Source of the DNA: Coffea arabica
Taxonomy: Eukaryota > Streptophyta > Magnoliopsida > Gentianales > Rubiaceae
Direction of reading: 5' to 3'
Length of the DNA: 64,000 nt
NCBI RefSeq assembly: GCF_036785885.1
Contig: NC_092312.1
Coordinates: 21,532,001-21,596,000, forward strand
Positions 1 through 13,058 of this stretch are shown in pieces. A program made the position numbers and the translations under genes. The stretch's first letter is position 1. Each line of letters opens with the position of its first letter. Under the pieces are notes generated by a model. The model saw only the letters and a list, made by a program, of their open reading frames with translations, was not told the origin of the DNA and searched no databases.

Positions 1-1498
1 TAAATCATAACAGACAACAGTTCAAAATGTTACCATGTACTAAGAAGTACAAGTAACTTGTTCTTATTAGCGAGAACGAATTGAATAAAAGAAACTACGA
101 GTAAGTTTAAACTTATATTTCTAGAGAAAGTTATGATGCATTGAGAGATACTACATACAAGAGAAGCCCCAGATTCCAAAAACCTTAGCAGCCAAAGGAT
201 TTCTTTCCCCATGCAATGTAGAATTTCTATAATGGCTATGGGATAAATATGTAGGCCAAAATTGCTTTGGGAGATGCCGGACCTCTCTAGCATTCTTAGA
301 CCAAAACTAACAATCCACACGCACGCAAGCATGCACGCACGCACGCCTGTCAACCATGAAAGTGCGGTACTGAGGATCAGATGATGACTGCCACAATCCA
401 TTTCACAGCTATATCTAATTAGTAAGGACATCTCAGCCTACCTAGACCAGATCCCAAGAAAGAATGTAGCCTGAAGGAGGAGAATTCTAGCCATGCAATT
501 TAAAATGCCATAAAATCTCAATTCAATTAGTTGGGCTGTACTAAAATCTTGAGACTGTACTGTTTTTATTAGTCAAATTATATTAACAAAAGCCTCTGTC
601 AGTAATGGGTTAGTTACCTCGCTATGATCCTGACAACCTAATATCTGAACCGGACAAACGTTTCTGTCTTCATTCTAAATGGTGGTTTATGAAAAATGGG
701 TGGCCCCAACCTTCTGCTGGATTTTCCATTAATCTATCTTTTGTCTATGCCTGCCCGGTCGTCTGCAACCATGCAAGTATACCATCATGATCTCATCATT
801 CTCATTGTCACAAAAGAGAAAAATCTCATGTCCACCTTTTTGTTCTTTCCTTCTATTCAAGAATGGGAATTACAAAGATCGGAAAGGAGCTAGAATGAGG
901 TCAGCGAGTGATGAAGCCGAACCCTCCTTTTGAGACAAAAGGAAAGAAACAATTTAAGAGTATTGATCATTTAGCTATACATATCTAGTTTTCATAGTCC
1001 ACCTTTATTTAACTTAAGAGATGCAGTCGAATAAATCCGATGAAGCTATATATACAAGAGACTAGAATAGGTTCCAATTTCATTCCAACTGAACCCTCAA
1101 TCTCATGTTACCTTCTCAAACTTCTCTGGCCTGGAAAGCATATTACTGGAATCAAACAAGATATAGAAATATATAGAATCCCATGAATTTCAAACCCCAA
1201 AAGACAAATGGTTTTCTTGACTTATAAACTTTTAGGCACAACTACACATGATAATAAAAACCTAACATATGGTAGATCATAATTCTTACAATGATCAAGT
1301 CAATAATTCAGCTAAACCGAAAATCTAACGAGATGATACATCATACTACTACCACTACTACTACTACTACTACTCCTCCTCCCCATCAGCCATTTGTGAA
1401 ATCTAAACAGTATTTTCAGGAAATCAAGAAGCTCCACATTAGAAAAATACACATAATAAATGTATTAATGTATGTAGACGAATTTCACAGATTATTCG
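1..1498. other. 3' flank of the NAC gene, no gene seen
   Basis: AT-rich sequence with no coding region I can support. It contains an alternating CACG/CATG-rich stretch at about 317-347 and a (CTA)n/(CTC)n trinucleotide tract at about 1345-1383. The tract lies some 120-150 bp past the NAC stop codon, so it could fall in that gene's 3' untranslated region. A 133-codon frame on the minus strand (30-431) has no recognisable domain and I do not count it as a gene. Confidence 0.5.
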
Positions 1499-3509
1499 TT
1501 ACTTGAATGGACTGTTGTTGAAGTCTTTGCTTGCCTCATTGATTGAGTTCCAATCCCACAATCTATCCGTGAAGGCAGCCTGAAGAGGGCCCGGAAGCAT
1601 GTTAAGAGCTAAGGACTGTTGTACTTGTGGCTGCAGAGAAGAGAATTGTGAGGGATGGTTAGGATTATTATGATACTGCTGCTGGTGCTGACTCATTGAA
1701 GCTTGCTGAAAGTTCACTAATCTGTGAAGATCATCGAGAGTAGTGTTCACTGTTGGAACGAAAGAAGATCCGGCGAAAATAGTGGTGCAGTCAGGGGCTA
1801 AAGTAGTAGAACATAGTTGCTTTGGTTGGTGAAGCATAACCCTATCATCTTCTACAACTGATGATGGAGCTCCAACGGAAAGCGTAGTGGTCATTGGAGC
1901 TAAAGACATGAAGGTGTTGTGCTTTGAAAGCCCGAGAGATGTGCCAATATCAGTGCAACTACTTCCACTTGTTTCGCTTAATTTCTCGTCCAGTTGTTGA
2001 GGATTTCCAACAAAAGCTTGGAACCTTTCCATGGAAGCATGATTTGTTGCTTCTTGGCTTTTCTTAGCTGATGAAGAAGTCGTTCCTCTTGATGATGAAG
2101 CTCTTGTTGGGAGAGAACGAGGGAGAGATGGATGGTCTTCGACTCCAGCTCTCTTGTAGACGCGGCAAAGCGAAATCTCAGCCTGGAAAAGATGATCAGA
2201 TGTTTGGATTTTGTTTGAATTGGATGTAACATAAAATTGAAGAGATTAAGATGTTCCTGAAAGCATTGTTTCATGGATTGCAGTTATGAGCCCTATCATG
2301 AAAATTTATGGCAAAGCACATTAAAATGTAGTGAATTTAAATTTTCATGCATGTTTTGTGTGATATATATTAAAGAACTCAATAAATAAGAACAAAACTC
2401 GAAACTCATTAATTTGTCAGTTGGTGTTGTGTTTTCATTTTCTTTTTGCCCCATATGGGGGCCATCTTGCACCGTTGTACGAATTGAGCCCCTCAAGAAA
2501 AAGCCAAAAACTCGAAACTTTTTATCAGAAGACAAAACGAAGAGTTCTTTTGCAAAGAAGAGATTTGATTAACTTCTCAGTAAGACTAGGTTTCAAGAAC
2601 AGAACTTGGAAAAGCAAATCAATTACTGGTACTGCCCTGATATCATTTTCCGAGTGAACCATTCTGTAAAAATGTAACTTGAACATCTAAAGCATTAACT
2701 AGACTGAAGAAAACCCTCATCAAGAACTTAAGCAAAGTCAAATAGGATTCCTCCATTTTGCAGTTTAGATTTATGATTCTTTTTTTTTTGGAAGTCAATG
2801 AATTATTAAGGATTTAAGACTCTCTAATCTACCTTTTGCAGGCGCTCAGTTTCATGCTGTGGCAAACGGTATTCATTCATGATCCAGCTAGTTCGGATGC
2901 CTTTTGGAGCTTTCCCGGAATAGAAAACAAGGGTCTTCTTCAGCCCAATTGACCGGAAATTCTCTGTTCGGATCATTCTATCAGCTCCTGTAGCCTTCCA
3001 ATAACCTGAAGTCGTCACTCGGTTTGGCCGATCTCCATTTCTATATTTTCTATCTCTTGGCACATAGAAAAACCATTCCTTCTCTCCAATTGCTGCCAAA
3101 GCTGTAGGGTCAAAACAAAGGGGAAAAAAATCTTACTCGCACTGATTTCACATGACAGTATACTTTATGTGAAATCATCATTTCGTAGCCATATATAGAT
3201 GAAAGGAACAAAAAAGGGTGGCGGGGTGGGGATTGAAAAGTAAAAACCTCCCAAAGATTCGATCTAGAAAAGAAACAACGAAAAAGTTAGTATGGTACCA
3301 GGAAGTTCCCAAGGGTCGTAGCGATAAAGATCAAGAAAAGTGATGAGCTCGACATTGAAACGCTTGCCCTCGACCTTACGGCGAAGGTAGAACTCTATAA
3401 GTTCCTCTTCAGTAGGGTGGAATCGGAAGCCCGGCATAACCATATCATGATCATGCTCATGCTCATCTTTGTTGTTGTTTTCTTGGCTCATGGTGGCTGC
3501 AATTGCCAT
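1499..3509 (-). CDS. NAC035: NAC transcription factor, NAC035/LOV1 type
   Basis: Three exons on the minus strand: 3509-3299, 3101-2833 and 2182-1499, all with GT/AG introns; together they encode 387 residues. The NAC DNA-binding domain covers about residues 24-168. Subdomain A reads [18 protein letters not shown], followed by YDPWELP, then (exon 2) [47 protein letters not shown] and WIMNEYRLP, and (exon 3) [11 protein letters not shown]. The C-terminal half is a Ser/Gln-rich activation region with [11 protein letters not shown] and a terminal NNSPFK. The DMVMPGF start, the VEDHPS linker, the (L/V)DDL.RLVN block and the PFK end match my memory of Arabidopsis NAC035 (LONG VEGETATIVE PHASE 1), a regulator of flowering time and cold response. 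Exon boundaries fall at the usual NAC positions. The first ATG of the exon 1 frame (3509) was chosen; a second Met lies six codons later. Family assignment is firm; orthology to NAC035 is inferred. Confidence 0.93.
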
Positions 3510-4411
3510 AAACTATTAATGATACTAACTTGTAATTGAGGTCATCAGCTATATATATAATTGCCTCTTATGCAGCTAAGTTGTAAATGGAGTTATTGTA
3601 CGACAAGGAAAGAGGGTGGTGCAAACTGTGGACAGGAAGATAAAGAGAGAGAGAGGTTAAAAACTTGAAAAATTTAGTACACATGAAGTTAAAAAGACTG
3701 GAAAGAGTGTAGTCTTGGTCAGTGTATAATTGTAATTGTATCTCTCTAGATAGAAGAAGAGAAGAAGGAAATAGAAAGGAGAGATTGGTGCGGTTAATAG
3801 AAAGATCTACATAGCTTCCAGGCCCTACAATATAAGATGTTACGTTAAGGTGTTTAAGGTGAGAAAAGGACATCACAGAAAGAGGACAGGGTGGCCACAG
3901 CCCTCTTAGCGGTGGGTTTGGAGCTTTCTTTGTTCAACCATAAATTCTGGTCATTTGTGTAACTTCTTTTCTTGATCTTTAGGTAAAATTCCCCCCAAAA
4001 TAAATTCTGCTTTTTTAACTTAACCAAATCCTACAAATTCTCATTGTTCACTCTCAAGCGCTCTATGATCACTATTGCCGCCAATATCACCTTTTGAAGC
4101 TAAGCTAAAGCAGCCAATTTGGGGCAATTTCAGGTGGTAAGGAACTCTTTAACACTCCCCAAGAGTTTGAGAGTTTGATTCCCCTTGCCATTCTAAAGTT
4201 GAAAGCAGCATATCAAGTTACCACCAAACTACACATAAAGATACAGGTGCAAGGATTTGACCTGTAGAAAAATCTAAAAAGTGTATAGTGATGCACCTTT
4301 TGTGGTTTCTCTTCCTCTGTAACTTCCTTCATATGGTGATTTGCCCTAGAATTTAAAAAACCCCAATTCGTTAAATAAGCCCTTACTATAAGAACTCAAC
4401 AAGTGTATGTT
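3510..4411. promoter_or_regulatory. upstream region of the NAC gene
   Basis: Sequence upstream of the NAC start. A TATATATA run lies at about 3550-3558, only about 45 bp before the ATG, so it may not be the core promoter. A CT/GA-rich stretch at about 3600-3660 (minus strand CTCTCTCTCT) looks like a plant 5' leader. A 102-codon minus-strand frame at 3568-3876 lies in this region but has no domain and is not counted as a gene. Confidence 0.4.
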
Positions 4412-4520
4412 ATGAGTAAATCTTATATACACTGACAGTGTATACGTTATCACCGTTTGATTCATGACATGTGTGTAAAAATTAAATTTTAAATTTAAAT
4501 TTTGTATAGTTGTTATATAT
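4412..4520. repeat. partial dispersed repeat, ACTGACAGTGTATAC type
   Basis: The stretch TATACACTGACAGTGTATAC followed by an AAATTTAAATT-rich segment resembles the central part of the better-preserved repeats at 8465-8698 and 47092-47295. The match is short and diverged, so membership of the same family is inferred. Confidence 0.35.
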
Positions 4521-6739
4521 ATTGGTACATGTGCGTGTTTGTAAACATTTATACAACCTATATCCTATTCTTTGAATTTTTCTTTAATTAAATGCCGTTG
4601 CCAGAATAACTCAAAAGTTCATAAATATGTAAGAACTAATAAAACTCGCATGCCTGGCAGCAGTTAAGATACTGTACCATAAATTAGGCCAAGGCTAGCT
4701 TGCAACTTTTAAAAGTATATTGTAGGATTGATCAAAGAATTCGATAGTGGAAACTTCGTAAGATCATAAAGTTCTGGACGAAATTTAATAATTTCACATA
4801 GTTTACCTGTTCTTTTACTGCTTTTGATATTGACAAAAGGTGAAAGGATTTGAATTTTTTTTTCATTGTGGTTTTACACATTTATGTTATGTGATAAAAC
4901 GTGTCAGAGAGGGTGGAATGGTTTGATCACTTGGGAGAATTTTCAATTTAGTATCCAATCCCAAGTGATCACTGTGAAGGATAACTTTGAAAGATCCAGA
5001 GCTTGAGAAAGATGTCAAAAAGACAGGTCTAACTATCAAAACTAATATATTCACATCCAATATTCCTAATTAAGATAGTCAACAAGTAAGAAAAGAAACT
5101 CTATTCCCTCGCATCTAATTTTGATCTTTTAATCTCATATGCACCCCTGAAGGATGGCTAAATTCAGAAGCGCCCAAAAATGTACTAGCACAAAGCCTCC
5201 CGGTTCAAGTCAGTCCCGCCGCGCTGTTACTTCAAATGCTGCAAAAATCATTGCTCTTATTGTTATACACTTTTGAGTCGTAGAAGGGGTCAATTTAATT
5301 TCATGCATGGCATGTTTAATTCCAAGGTTTAATTAAAATCAACCATATAGCCTTTCCAATGCTTCATAATCCACACAATTATGTGTGAATTTTCCAGTTT
5401 CTCCCATTAGCATGTTTAATCCAACACATTTATGTATATCAACCAGACAAATAGCTACATTATAGATCCAACCAACTTAGACAGCAGTTTTTTTTTTAAG
5501 TCGACATTTTGCTTCTGTTTTGTATGTCACGATGGCTAACGATAAGGTATCCCAGAGAATATCCACCAGCTATGCGAGTATGCACTATGAATGTAGCTAT
5601 ATCTATGCTTTATATACACTATATATTCTAGTGTACCAAACAAACGTGGGATGCGATATTGGTCCTAACTCCTCTCACGCTCTCTCTCCAAGCTTGTAAG
5701 ATGGTAAGGACGAATTGAAAATTATGCCAGAGTGGATGGTATATCAACTAGAAACATCATACTACAGTTACTCTTTTCACGTGTACAATTACACTCTGTA
5801 TTCAAATGAAAGTAGGGTTTATTTAGTTTGGACGACATTACCTATGTGTTTATTATGTCTCTTATTTTCTTCTTCTTCTTTTTCCCGTGCTCATGGATGA
5901 AACAGCATGCTGTCTAGTATCAAAAGGTACGATTTGTAATAAATAGAATAGATAGCTAGTATGATGTTAGGTTGTGTTGACAAAAATGAAAAAATAGTAA
6001 GTATGATGTTAGGTTTTGATTTTGCTAACTAGCTAGATCCTAATTCCTTTTGGAGAAGAACAAGTGTATCCACGGAATAAGGTCCTCAAATTAAATGGAT
6101 TCAATGAACATGATAACATTATGCTTATGATAAATTAGATGATACAAATTTTAATTTTGATTACAGTACTCTAATAAATAATTTCCAATATTTGGGCTGT
6201 TAGCTTTTGGATATGCTTTTGTATTCATAACTTTCTTCGTAAAACCATGAAAGGAGTTTATTTGGCTAACAAATTTACATGTACACATGGTTGCGAGTAG
6301 CAATCCAGTACTATAATCGTTAATATACATTTTATATATGGATCCAGTCATTATAATGTATACACTGCGAGTAGTACATAATTAACTGCACTTCCAATTG
6401 CTTGCACGTACTCAAAAAATGGACAGCATTTCATGTGTGGTCACCTTTTGACATGCATACTTCAGAATCAAATCTTCAAGCCTGTTTTCTTGATTACTTC
6501 AGGTATTAGGTGGGCTTGATGTCACAACACAATGGAAAAGCAGTTCCGCAGAAGAATTCATTCACTTAGTATGTACTTGGACTGTATTAGTAACATATAT
6601 ATACAGTGCAGCTAAAAGATGAAAGTGGTTAGATTAGACGTGCAGCCTGTAGGGGAGGTGGTTTTGTAGGATTTTTAGATAAACGAATTGCTGCAGCCAA
6701 AGTAATGCATATATATATATATGTACGTAGATACCTCTG

Positions 6740-6771
<32 letters not shown>

Positions 6772-6779
6772 CACACCGA

Positions 6780-6845
6780 GGGGGGGAGGGGAGGGGAGGG
6801 GAGGGGTGGGGATGGGATGGGATGGGATGGGATGGAATGGGCTGG
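6780..6845 (+). repeat. G-rich tandem tract (GGGGA/GGGAT repeats)
   Basis: About 66 bp in which runs of 3-7 G alternate with A, T or AT: first GGGGA units, then GGGAT units. At least nine G-runs of three or more lie on the plus strand with loops of 1-2 bases, the classic pattern for G-quadruplex formation. It is bordered on the left by (TA)n and on the right by a GTGTGTGTGT stretch. Confidence 0.85.
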
Positions 6846-7515
6846 AGTCTACTGCGTGTGTGTGTGCATTTGTGTGGGACTGACTGCCATAGTCAAGAGA
6901 ACCCCGTGACCACTCTCTTCCATCGTGACAATAACTAGAGCTTTCTCTCAATTTGTTTGTATTTCATTTCACATCTTTTTCAGATTTCAAACTTTTGGTC
7001 TCTATACATTATTATTGCTACATTATTTGTTTCTAACTTTGTCCACCAATTAATCTCCACAATTCAGTTAATTTGAACCTTTTTGCGTTTCTAAAAGTAA
7101 AGGGAAACGACAATGTTAAATCAATGGTCGAAGACAATTTGAGAAAAGACATTGATTTTATCCCATCATCATCATCATCATCATCCAATCTCAGTTCATC
7201 ATAAACACACATTTTTGCTTTTTCCTTACTTTTACTTCCTCCAAAAAACCATAACAAAGGCAAAAGCAACAGACATTGCCGCCCAACATCCAATCACTGT
7301 TGGCTAAATTTCTTGATACACAGAATATCATCCATCATCCAATCACTATTAGCTTTCATGATGTGCCAATTAATGTTTGAGGTTTTATGCCAAAAAGCCA
7401 AGCCCTGTCTCATTAGAGAAGTAGAGAAATTGACATCCGGCCACGTACAGGAATCCTAGAAAAGCTATACCTTCCCACCACCCTACCTATCCTCTCCATC
7501 TTTATCAATCACCCA

Positions 7516-7517
<2 letters not shown>

Positions 7518-7587
<70 letters not shown>
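7518..7587. repeat. (AT)35 microsatellite
   Basis: An uninterrupted 70-bp alternating AT run, self-complementary and likely to be length-polymorphic. Confidence 0.95.
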
Positions 7588-7590
<3 letters not shown>

Positions 7591-8464
7591 TGTATTTCTG
7601 TTTGGTTTGCTACCCACTTTTTAATGAATGATGTACGCAAGTTTCTGTCTCTTCCTTTGATTCAAAAGGGCGGCAAGAAAAGATCCAGAAGCTCCAGAAA
7701 TATCCCTTGACTCCCCGATAATTTTGCTTCTCTTGAATCTTGATGATTACCTCATTATGATTAATAAACAAGATAATATTTCACATGGTTCCACAAAGAA
7801 TTTCCAGCGAAAGCGACTTCCCTTGTCAGACGATTCTCTTCATGACCATGATACTATAATATTATTATAAACCAATCTAGATCCCAGTATGTGAGTTCTG
7901 TTTTCCATGGTTCGTGCATGGAAAAAAAAAAAAAAAACAATATCCTCTAGCTGGGGATGAACTAAGATAAACTAGATAGTAGTAGAAGCTGAGAAAAGAA
8001 ACCTAAAAGTCGTTGACTTGATGATGAGAGTCTTGTCCATCCAACTAGAAAGCAATCCCAAGCAGATTTTGTTCGATTACAAATTAGGTGATGTTCTTTG
8101 GAAAGAAACCCGAGTATGGTGAAGATTAGGCTCATAATTTTAACCACTTCATATAAAACACTTCGAGCTATTGACTTTTAATTACAATTATAGAAGGTAA
8201 TGGACGTGTCTAATTAGACATTTTATGCACCAATCATTTTCTTGGGACCCATATCATAAACCGCCCAATTGGCCCTAGCTGCCAGTAATACTAATTTTTC
8301 CCTGGTGTATTACGTTCTACTTACTCGGATTCATATCAAGCTTAATTACATTCTCCTATCAAGCTTACATTCTTCTTCTTTCATATATATATATATATAT
8401 AGAAAGGTTGCATTCTTCTGTCATGACGATGAGAATGGGGACTCCTTCCTTAATTTTCTGGAAA

Positions 8465-8698
8465 CTCTAAATATGAGAACTCACTTTTTATATACTGACT
8501 GTAGCAGCGTGTGATGATTCTCTTACACTAGCAGTTACGAATGTATATCAGCATGATTCGGATTTCAAATTTATATTCACCTTATATGGCACAATTTATA
8601 CCTATTAGTTTTTTTTTAAAAAAAAATTAAATGATGGTACATAGAAAACTTACTCTAAATATAATATAATGGTATCTTTAGTTCTAACCAGTACAGTA
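8465..8698. repeat. dispersed noncoding repeat, copy 1
   Basis: About 234 bp, from CTCTAAATATGAGAACT to CTAACCAGTACAGT. It aligns by eye over most of its length with 47092-47295: shared blocks include CTAAATATGAGAA, ACTTTTTATATACTGAC, GTGTGATGATTCTCTTA, GGTACATAGAAAACTT and ACCAGTACAGT. No coding potential. No clear terminal inverted repeat or target duplication was found, so its class is unknown. Confidence 0.7.
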
Positions 8699-9072
8699 AA
8701 TTTTAAAAGAGAAAAAAGGAAGTATCAAGCAATTCATGTGTGTTCATAACTGCATTAATAATCTAAGTATCATTTTCAATTGTGAGTGGTTGCATGAACA
8801 TATATAATAAACTGTGACTTGTGTTCATTCCAACACAAGCAAAATCATGGGGACAGGACAAGTGTGCTCCCACGAGGCCAGATTATAATTATACACATGT
8901 TACTTATTTATTGAGGCAAATCATGCAACAAAACATATAATATCAAGATTCATTGCGCAATTGGTTGATTACATCACTGAATTATAGATTACCGGTAGCT
9001 ATTAACTAAAATGGAATGTTATAGTGCCTTCAAATAGAAGATTGGTAGCTAGACTACTTTTTCTAATTAGTT

Positions 9073-9073
<1 letters not shown>

Positions 9074-9119
<46 letters not shown>
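9074..9119. repeat. (CA)n(TA)n microsatellite
   Basis: 46 bp of strictly alternating purine and pyrimidine: a CA block followed by a TA block. Confidence 0.9.
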
Positions 9120-12100
9120 CTCGTTTATCATTTAGCTAGCGGATTAAGTTGGACCAAAAGATGTCAAGTCTAGCAGTTTCCTGATGCATATTACGTGATT
9201 ACTTGTATCTTCTTAGCTTAATTGAGTGTTGCATAAGTTTGTAGCAACAAGAACAATCATTTCACTCCAGAATGTGCTTACTACGTACTAGTTGTTTGTG
9301 CTGAAAGCCTTTGACTTGTAGAACATCCCGTATAAAATAGACGAGATCTAGCGTAACTAATAGAGGCATTAGCCTGTTGATTATGAGATTACTGGTTTAA
9401 TTCTCCATTTCTCCTTTCTTCTTGTAAGATCTTAGAATCTCTCTCGGACTAAAAAATAATAATAATAATGGAGAACTGCTCAAGAATAATTTTTTTTTGG
9501 GTTAAATTCTCTTTTTGTCATCCTTACTTTTGATTTGTTGGCCTAGCTAGTCCAATAGCTTCATACTCGGACTTTGCTTGCAATATTCCTGTTGGAAATT
9601 TTCTAATATTTTAGTTTCATTTTCTACACCTTGTCCTCATTTTCGTTGACATTAAAGTTAAATTTAATTTGATAATACGTACATTATTAGGTTCGGTGGA
9701 AAGGGTCCTAGCTAGACATAGAGTGCACTATATATGCACAATATCTGCTAGGCTGCTGTATGGCACTAATATGCATGTTGGTCCAGAATTTTACTTTTTC
9801 TCTCCATTTCAAATAGCTTTTTTTTAGCTGCCCAAAAAAAAAGAAGAAAATTTCTAGCACATGTTAACTGTCTCATTTCTTGACCAATTCTTGTAATGCA
9901 GACTTTAATTTCATAAACCACAATTATTTTCAATCTCTCAATGTGTATTTCTCCACTTTGTGTGATGTGATCCTAAATAATTGATTGTGTGAGGTGATTG
10001 ATGTCTTTGTGAAAGCACATTGACTTATAAATCCACATTAATTTGGATCCTATAGGTAAATTGTCGATCGGGGACAGGAACTGCAGGAGTATAGTGGAGG
10101 CAAAATTATTAGCCAAAATGATTACCATCCAGTGTAGGGGATTAATTCCACTTCTTAACCATGGATTTGACAAGTTCTTTGGATTTGATGGCCTGTACCT
10201 GCTCCTGCTGTCACTAAAAGCAATGGAAACTAAAGCATATAGCCGTCATAAGGTGCCCAAAACTTTGCAAACCACTGCAAATTTTTTCAAGAAAAAAAAA
10301 TATGACCTAGAGTTAGAAAAGTCAATTTTCGATATCACAAAATGTTGTAATAATATATTAATAGATTTACCATCAAAAGGCATCTATGTTAAAAATACCT
10401 TTTCTTTTTTCTTTATAGTAAATATACTTACAAATTTATACTGTGGAGAGCTTATTCTTGGACTTACATCACTATTTAAGCCTACTAATTAGATCCAATA
10501 CTGTAGGGAAGCTTATGAGCTATGAATTTTTAATTATAGATAAGAAAGAAATTTTCAAACATTTTAGGGGGGCAATTTGGTTGAGAAAGAAAATCCCAAA
10601 AATTTTAAGAGGAGCACTGGAGGTGAAAAAGAGAATTTTAAAAAATTTTAGAGGGTGCAAAAAAAGAGCAACTAAAAAATTTTCAAACATTTTAATCTTG
10701 TATAACAATTTTATCAAAGTTGAAGGGTTGAAGGAGAAATTCCCAACCTCAGCTCAATACTGGCTCCGCCCCTAGTTTTTTCACTCCGATGCCTTTGACA
10801 AAAAAAAAAAAAATCTGGTTTTGCTACATTTGAACTGTGACATTTTATGTCTCAAACCGCCAGCTGCTTTACAATTTAGCAATAATTGGATTTTAAAATC
10901 CTTTCCCTGCGAATTCTTTCGGATTGCAATTGGATTTGACGAGAGATTTAAAATCCTTTCAAATTCCTCGAATCATTTAGATTAGTTAGAAGGCGTTTAA
11001 ATCTGTAAATCACACATTAATATAGTGTTTAAGATGTATGTTGACAATTGGTCAACTGTAAATTTAAATGCCTCTTGAATAATTCAAACTTTGCTGGTCC
11101 CTGGTTCGAACATTTCTGCCAATGCTGATGCACACTTTTTAAGGCTGTTCTTGCAATGTGCAGAAATGCAGTGAAACGTATAAGCTAAAATTTTACCCCG
11201 ATCGAGCTCAGAAAAGAAAACAAAAACAGAAGAAAAAAAGAAGGAAAATAACTACCGGAAGAACATTTAAACCAACTGCAAATTGTGGAGATCATGCTTT
11301 CACGGGCGGGGAAGTTGCTGAACAAGCTTTAGTAAATGTTCACTTTTGGCGTTTCCCATGTTAGCGACCTCGTCCTCCGCTAAAAAGAAAGAAAAAAAAA
11401 AAAAAAAGTCGACCATGTTAAAAGGGGAAGAGAAGGATGACTAGAAATTCATGTGCTCAATGGAAATTAAAGAAGTGGCTGCTTTCAGATCTTCTGAGAA
11501 AATTGGGCCACCCTGGAGTACTGGGGCCATCGTCAATGAGTTAACAGTAAAGGGGTGGCATTTTATTATCCCACAAAATTCTCGTGGCCTGGACCATTCT
11601 GGCGGTCGCCAACCTGCCCTCTTGCATCAATACTCGTGGATGCCAATGCCATGCCATCTTAATTAGACAAAGTATGCTTCTAGAGAGGGGCGGAGGGCCG
11701 GGATAGATAGATAGACCGATCATGCCTCAATGTTGAATGTGCCTGGGAACTGGGAAGTGGAGGATTTTTATGCAAATTGATGCATGTCCTGTAACATCTA
11801 CACAATCTTTTATTTAATGCAGCTCGTATACACTAGGAACATGTTTGAAGCAGTACTAGTTAGAGTCGATAGCTGCTGGATGTTTCTGCTCATATTTCAT
11901 ACCCGACATTTACTACGTAAAACTTAAAAAGAGTATATATACTAGGAGTTACTAGAATTGCATTTGCAACATCAGGCTCCATTTTTTTTTTCTTTTAATT
12001 TACTATGACAAAATCTTCGTAAAACATTATCGTGAGCTGAATTAGTAATATATGTGCATTAACCTTGCAAATAGTTCACTTGACTTGGGTGATCAACTGA

Positions 12101-13000
12101 TAAGACTCGTTCATTTTGACTTTAAAAAAAAAAAAAATCAGGTCTCTCGTCGACAGATGATCTGTAAAAATCTTTAAAACGTGTGCCGGTAACTTATCCT
12201 GGCCTTAAAATGAGGTTATCTTCTGTTCTTTCTAAGCTTTCCTTTTTTTTTTTTTTTCAGGCCAAACAAAAAATAAATTACGTTTCCACAGGGGTAATAA
12301 TCCAACGATTGCGGTCATCGGAAAAAACTAACAAGAATCTTTGAAGCATTAAAACTGAAAAAAAAATCCCAGAAATGGCAAGAATGAGATGGAGACGTAG
12401 AGGGACAGGTTGAGGTTGTTTTGTTGTCAATCACCGACCACGGGACTAGGGCACGGCTGGTTGTAAGCCGTCCGACCAATCTTCGATATTTTCTGTCGCT
12501 GTTCATTGCATGACTCATTATCAATCATTTAGCCATGGCTAACCAGCAAGCCCAACAAAGTAACCACACATTCCTTCTAGTAGTCACTTTTAACTTTAAT
12601 TACAATCAAGTTTGTGTGGTGATAAATCATTGAAAAAGTAAATCTAAAAAGTGCTTATTTGAACGTTTATTAGGTTGGCAGCAATCTTTTGAAATGGTGC
12701 TCGATCGGATACCATGTCAATTGTCATTCATAATAGACTTCTGGGAAATGATGCAAAAACTTTATATGGTCGTTTGTTTCTCCACGATGATAAGCGAATT
12801 ATACAACTGTCGCAAAGTTTTGGACCTCATAGACTTTGCCAGCAGAAAACAAACAAATGCTTTGCCGGCCTCTTAATTTGTCGTCGATTGCATATGTGCA
12901 ATGCATCAACAATAATCACATAGGTCATTACAGCTTCTTTTTCTAATTTGCCCATAGATTTAACATCCAAAGTTTTGAGACCACATGAAGAATGACCTTT

Positions 13001-13019
13001 GCGTGTGCGCGCGCGCGCA

Positions 13020-13054
<35 letters not shown>
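13001..13054. repeat. alternating GT/GC/GT/AT tract
   Basis: 54 bp of perfect purine-pyrimidine alternation: GCGTGTGCGCGCGCGCGCAC, then GTGTGTGT, then (AT)n. The GC core is a strong Z-DNA-type sequence and the AT arm is prone to cruciform extrusion or slippage. Confidence 0.9.

Positions 13055-13058
<4 letters not shown>

Larger units (their letters stand above)
4521..8464. other. gene-free AT-rich spacer with microsatellites
   Basis: No protein gene is supported here. Visible structure includes a short duplicated motif (AGTATGATGTTAGGTT at about 5957 and 6000), a (TA)n/(TG)n/G-rich cluster at 6700-6870, a (TCA)n tract at about 7164-7187 and a 70-bp (AT)n run at 7518-7587. Confidence 0.5.

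Noticed and set aside
30-431. 133-codon frame on the minus strand
   Set aside because: No recognisable domain, composition like surrounding noncoding DNA, and no splice partners or start context to support it.
3568-3876. 102-codon minus-strand frame upstream of the NAC gene
   Set aside because: Leu/Ser-rich frame in a CT-rich leader-like region; no domain and not in frame with the NAC protein.
9345-9430. Possible tRNA gene or SINE from a GGTTTAATTCTCC B-box-like motif
   Set aside because: No cloverleaf can be drawn and the A box is poor.
10043-10775. Overlapping 149- and 110-codon frames
   Set aside because: They run through A/T-rich transposon-like debris with GGGGGGCAATT and GGCTCCGCCCC motifs and show no protein similarity I recognise.
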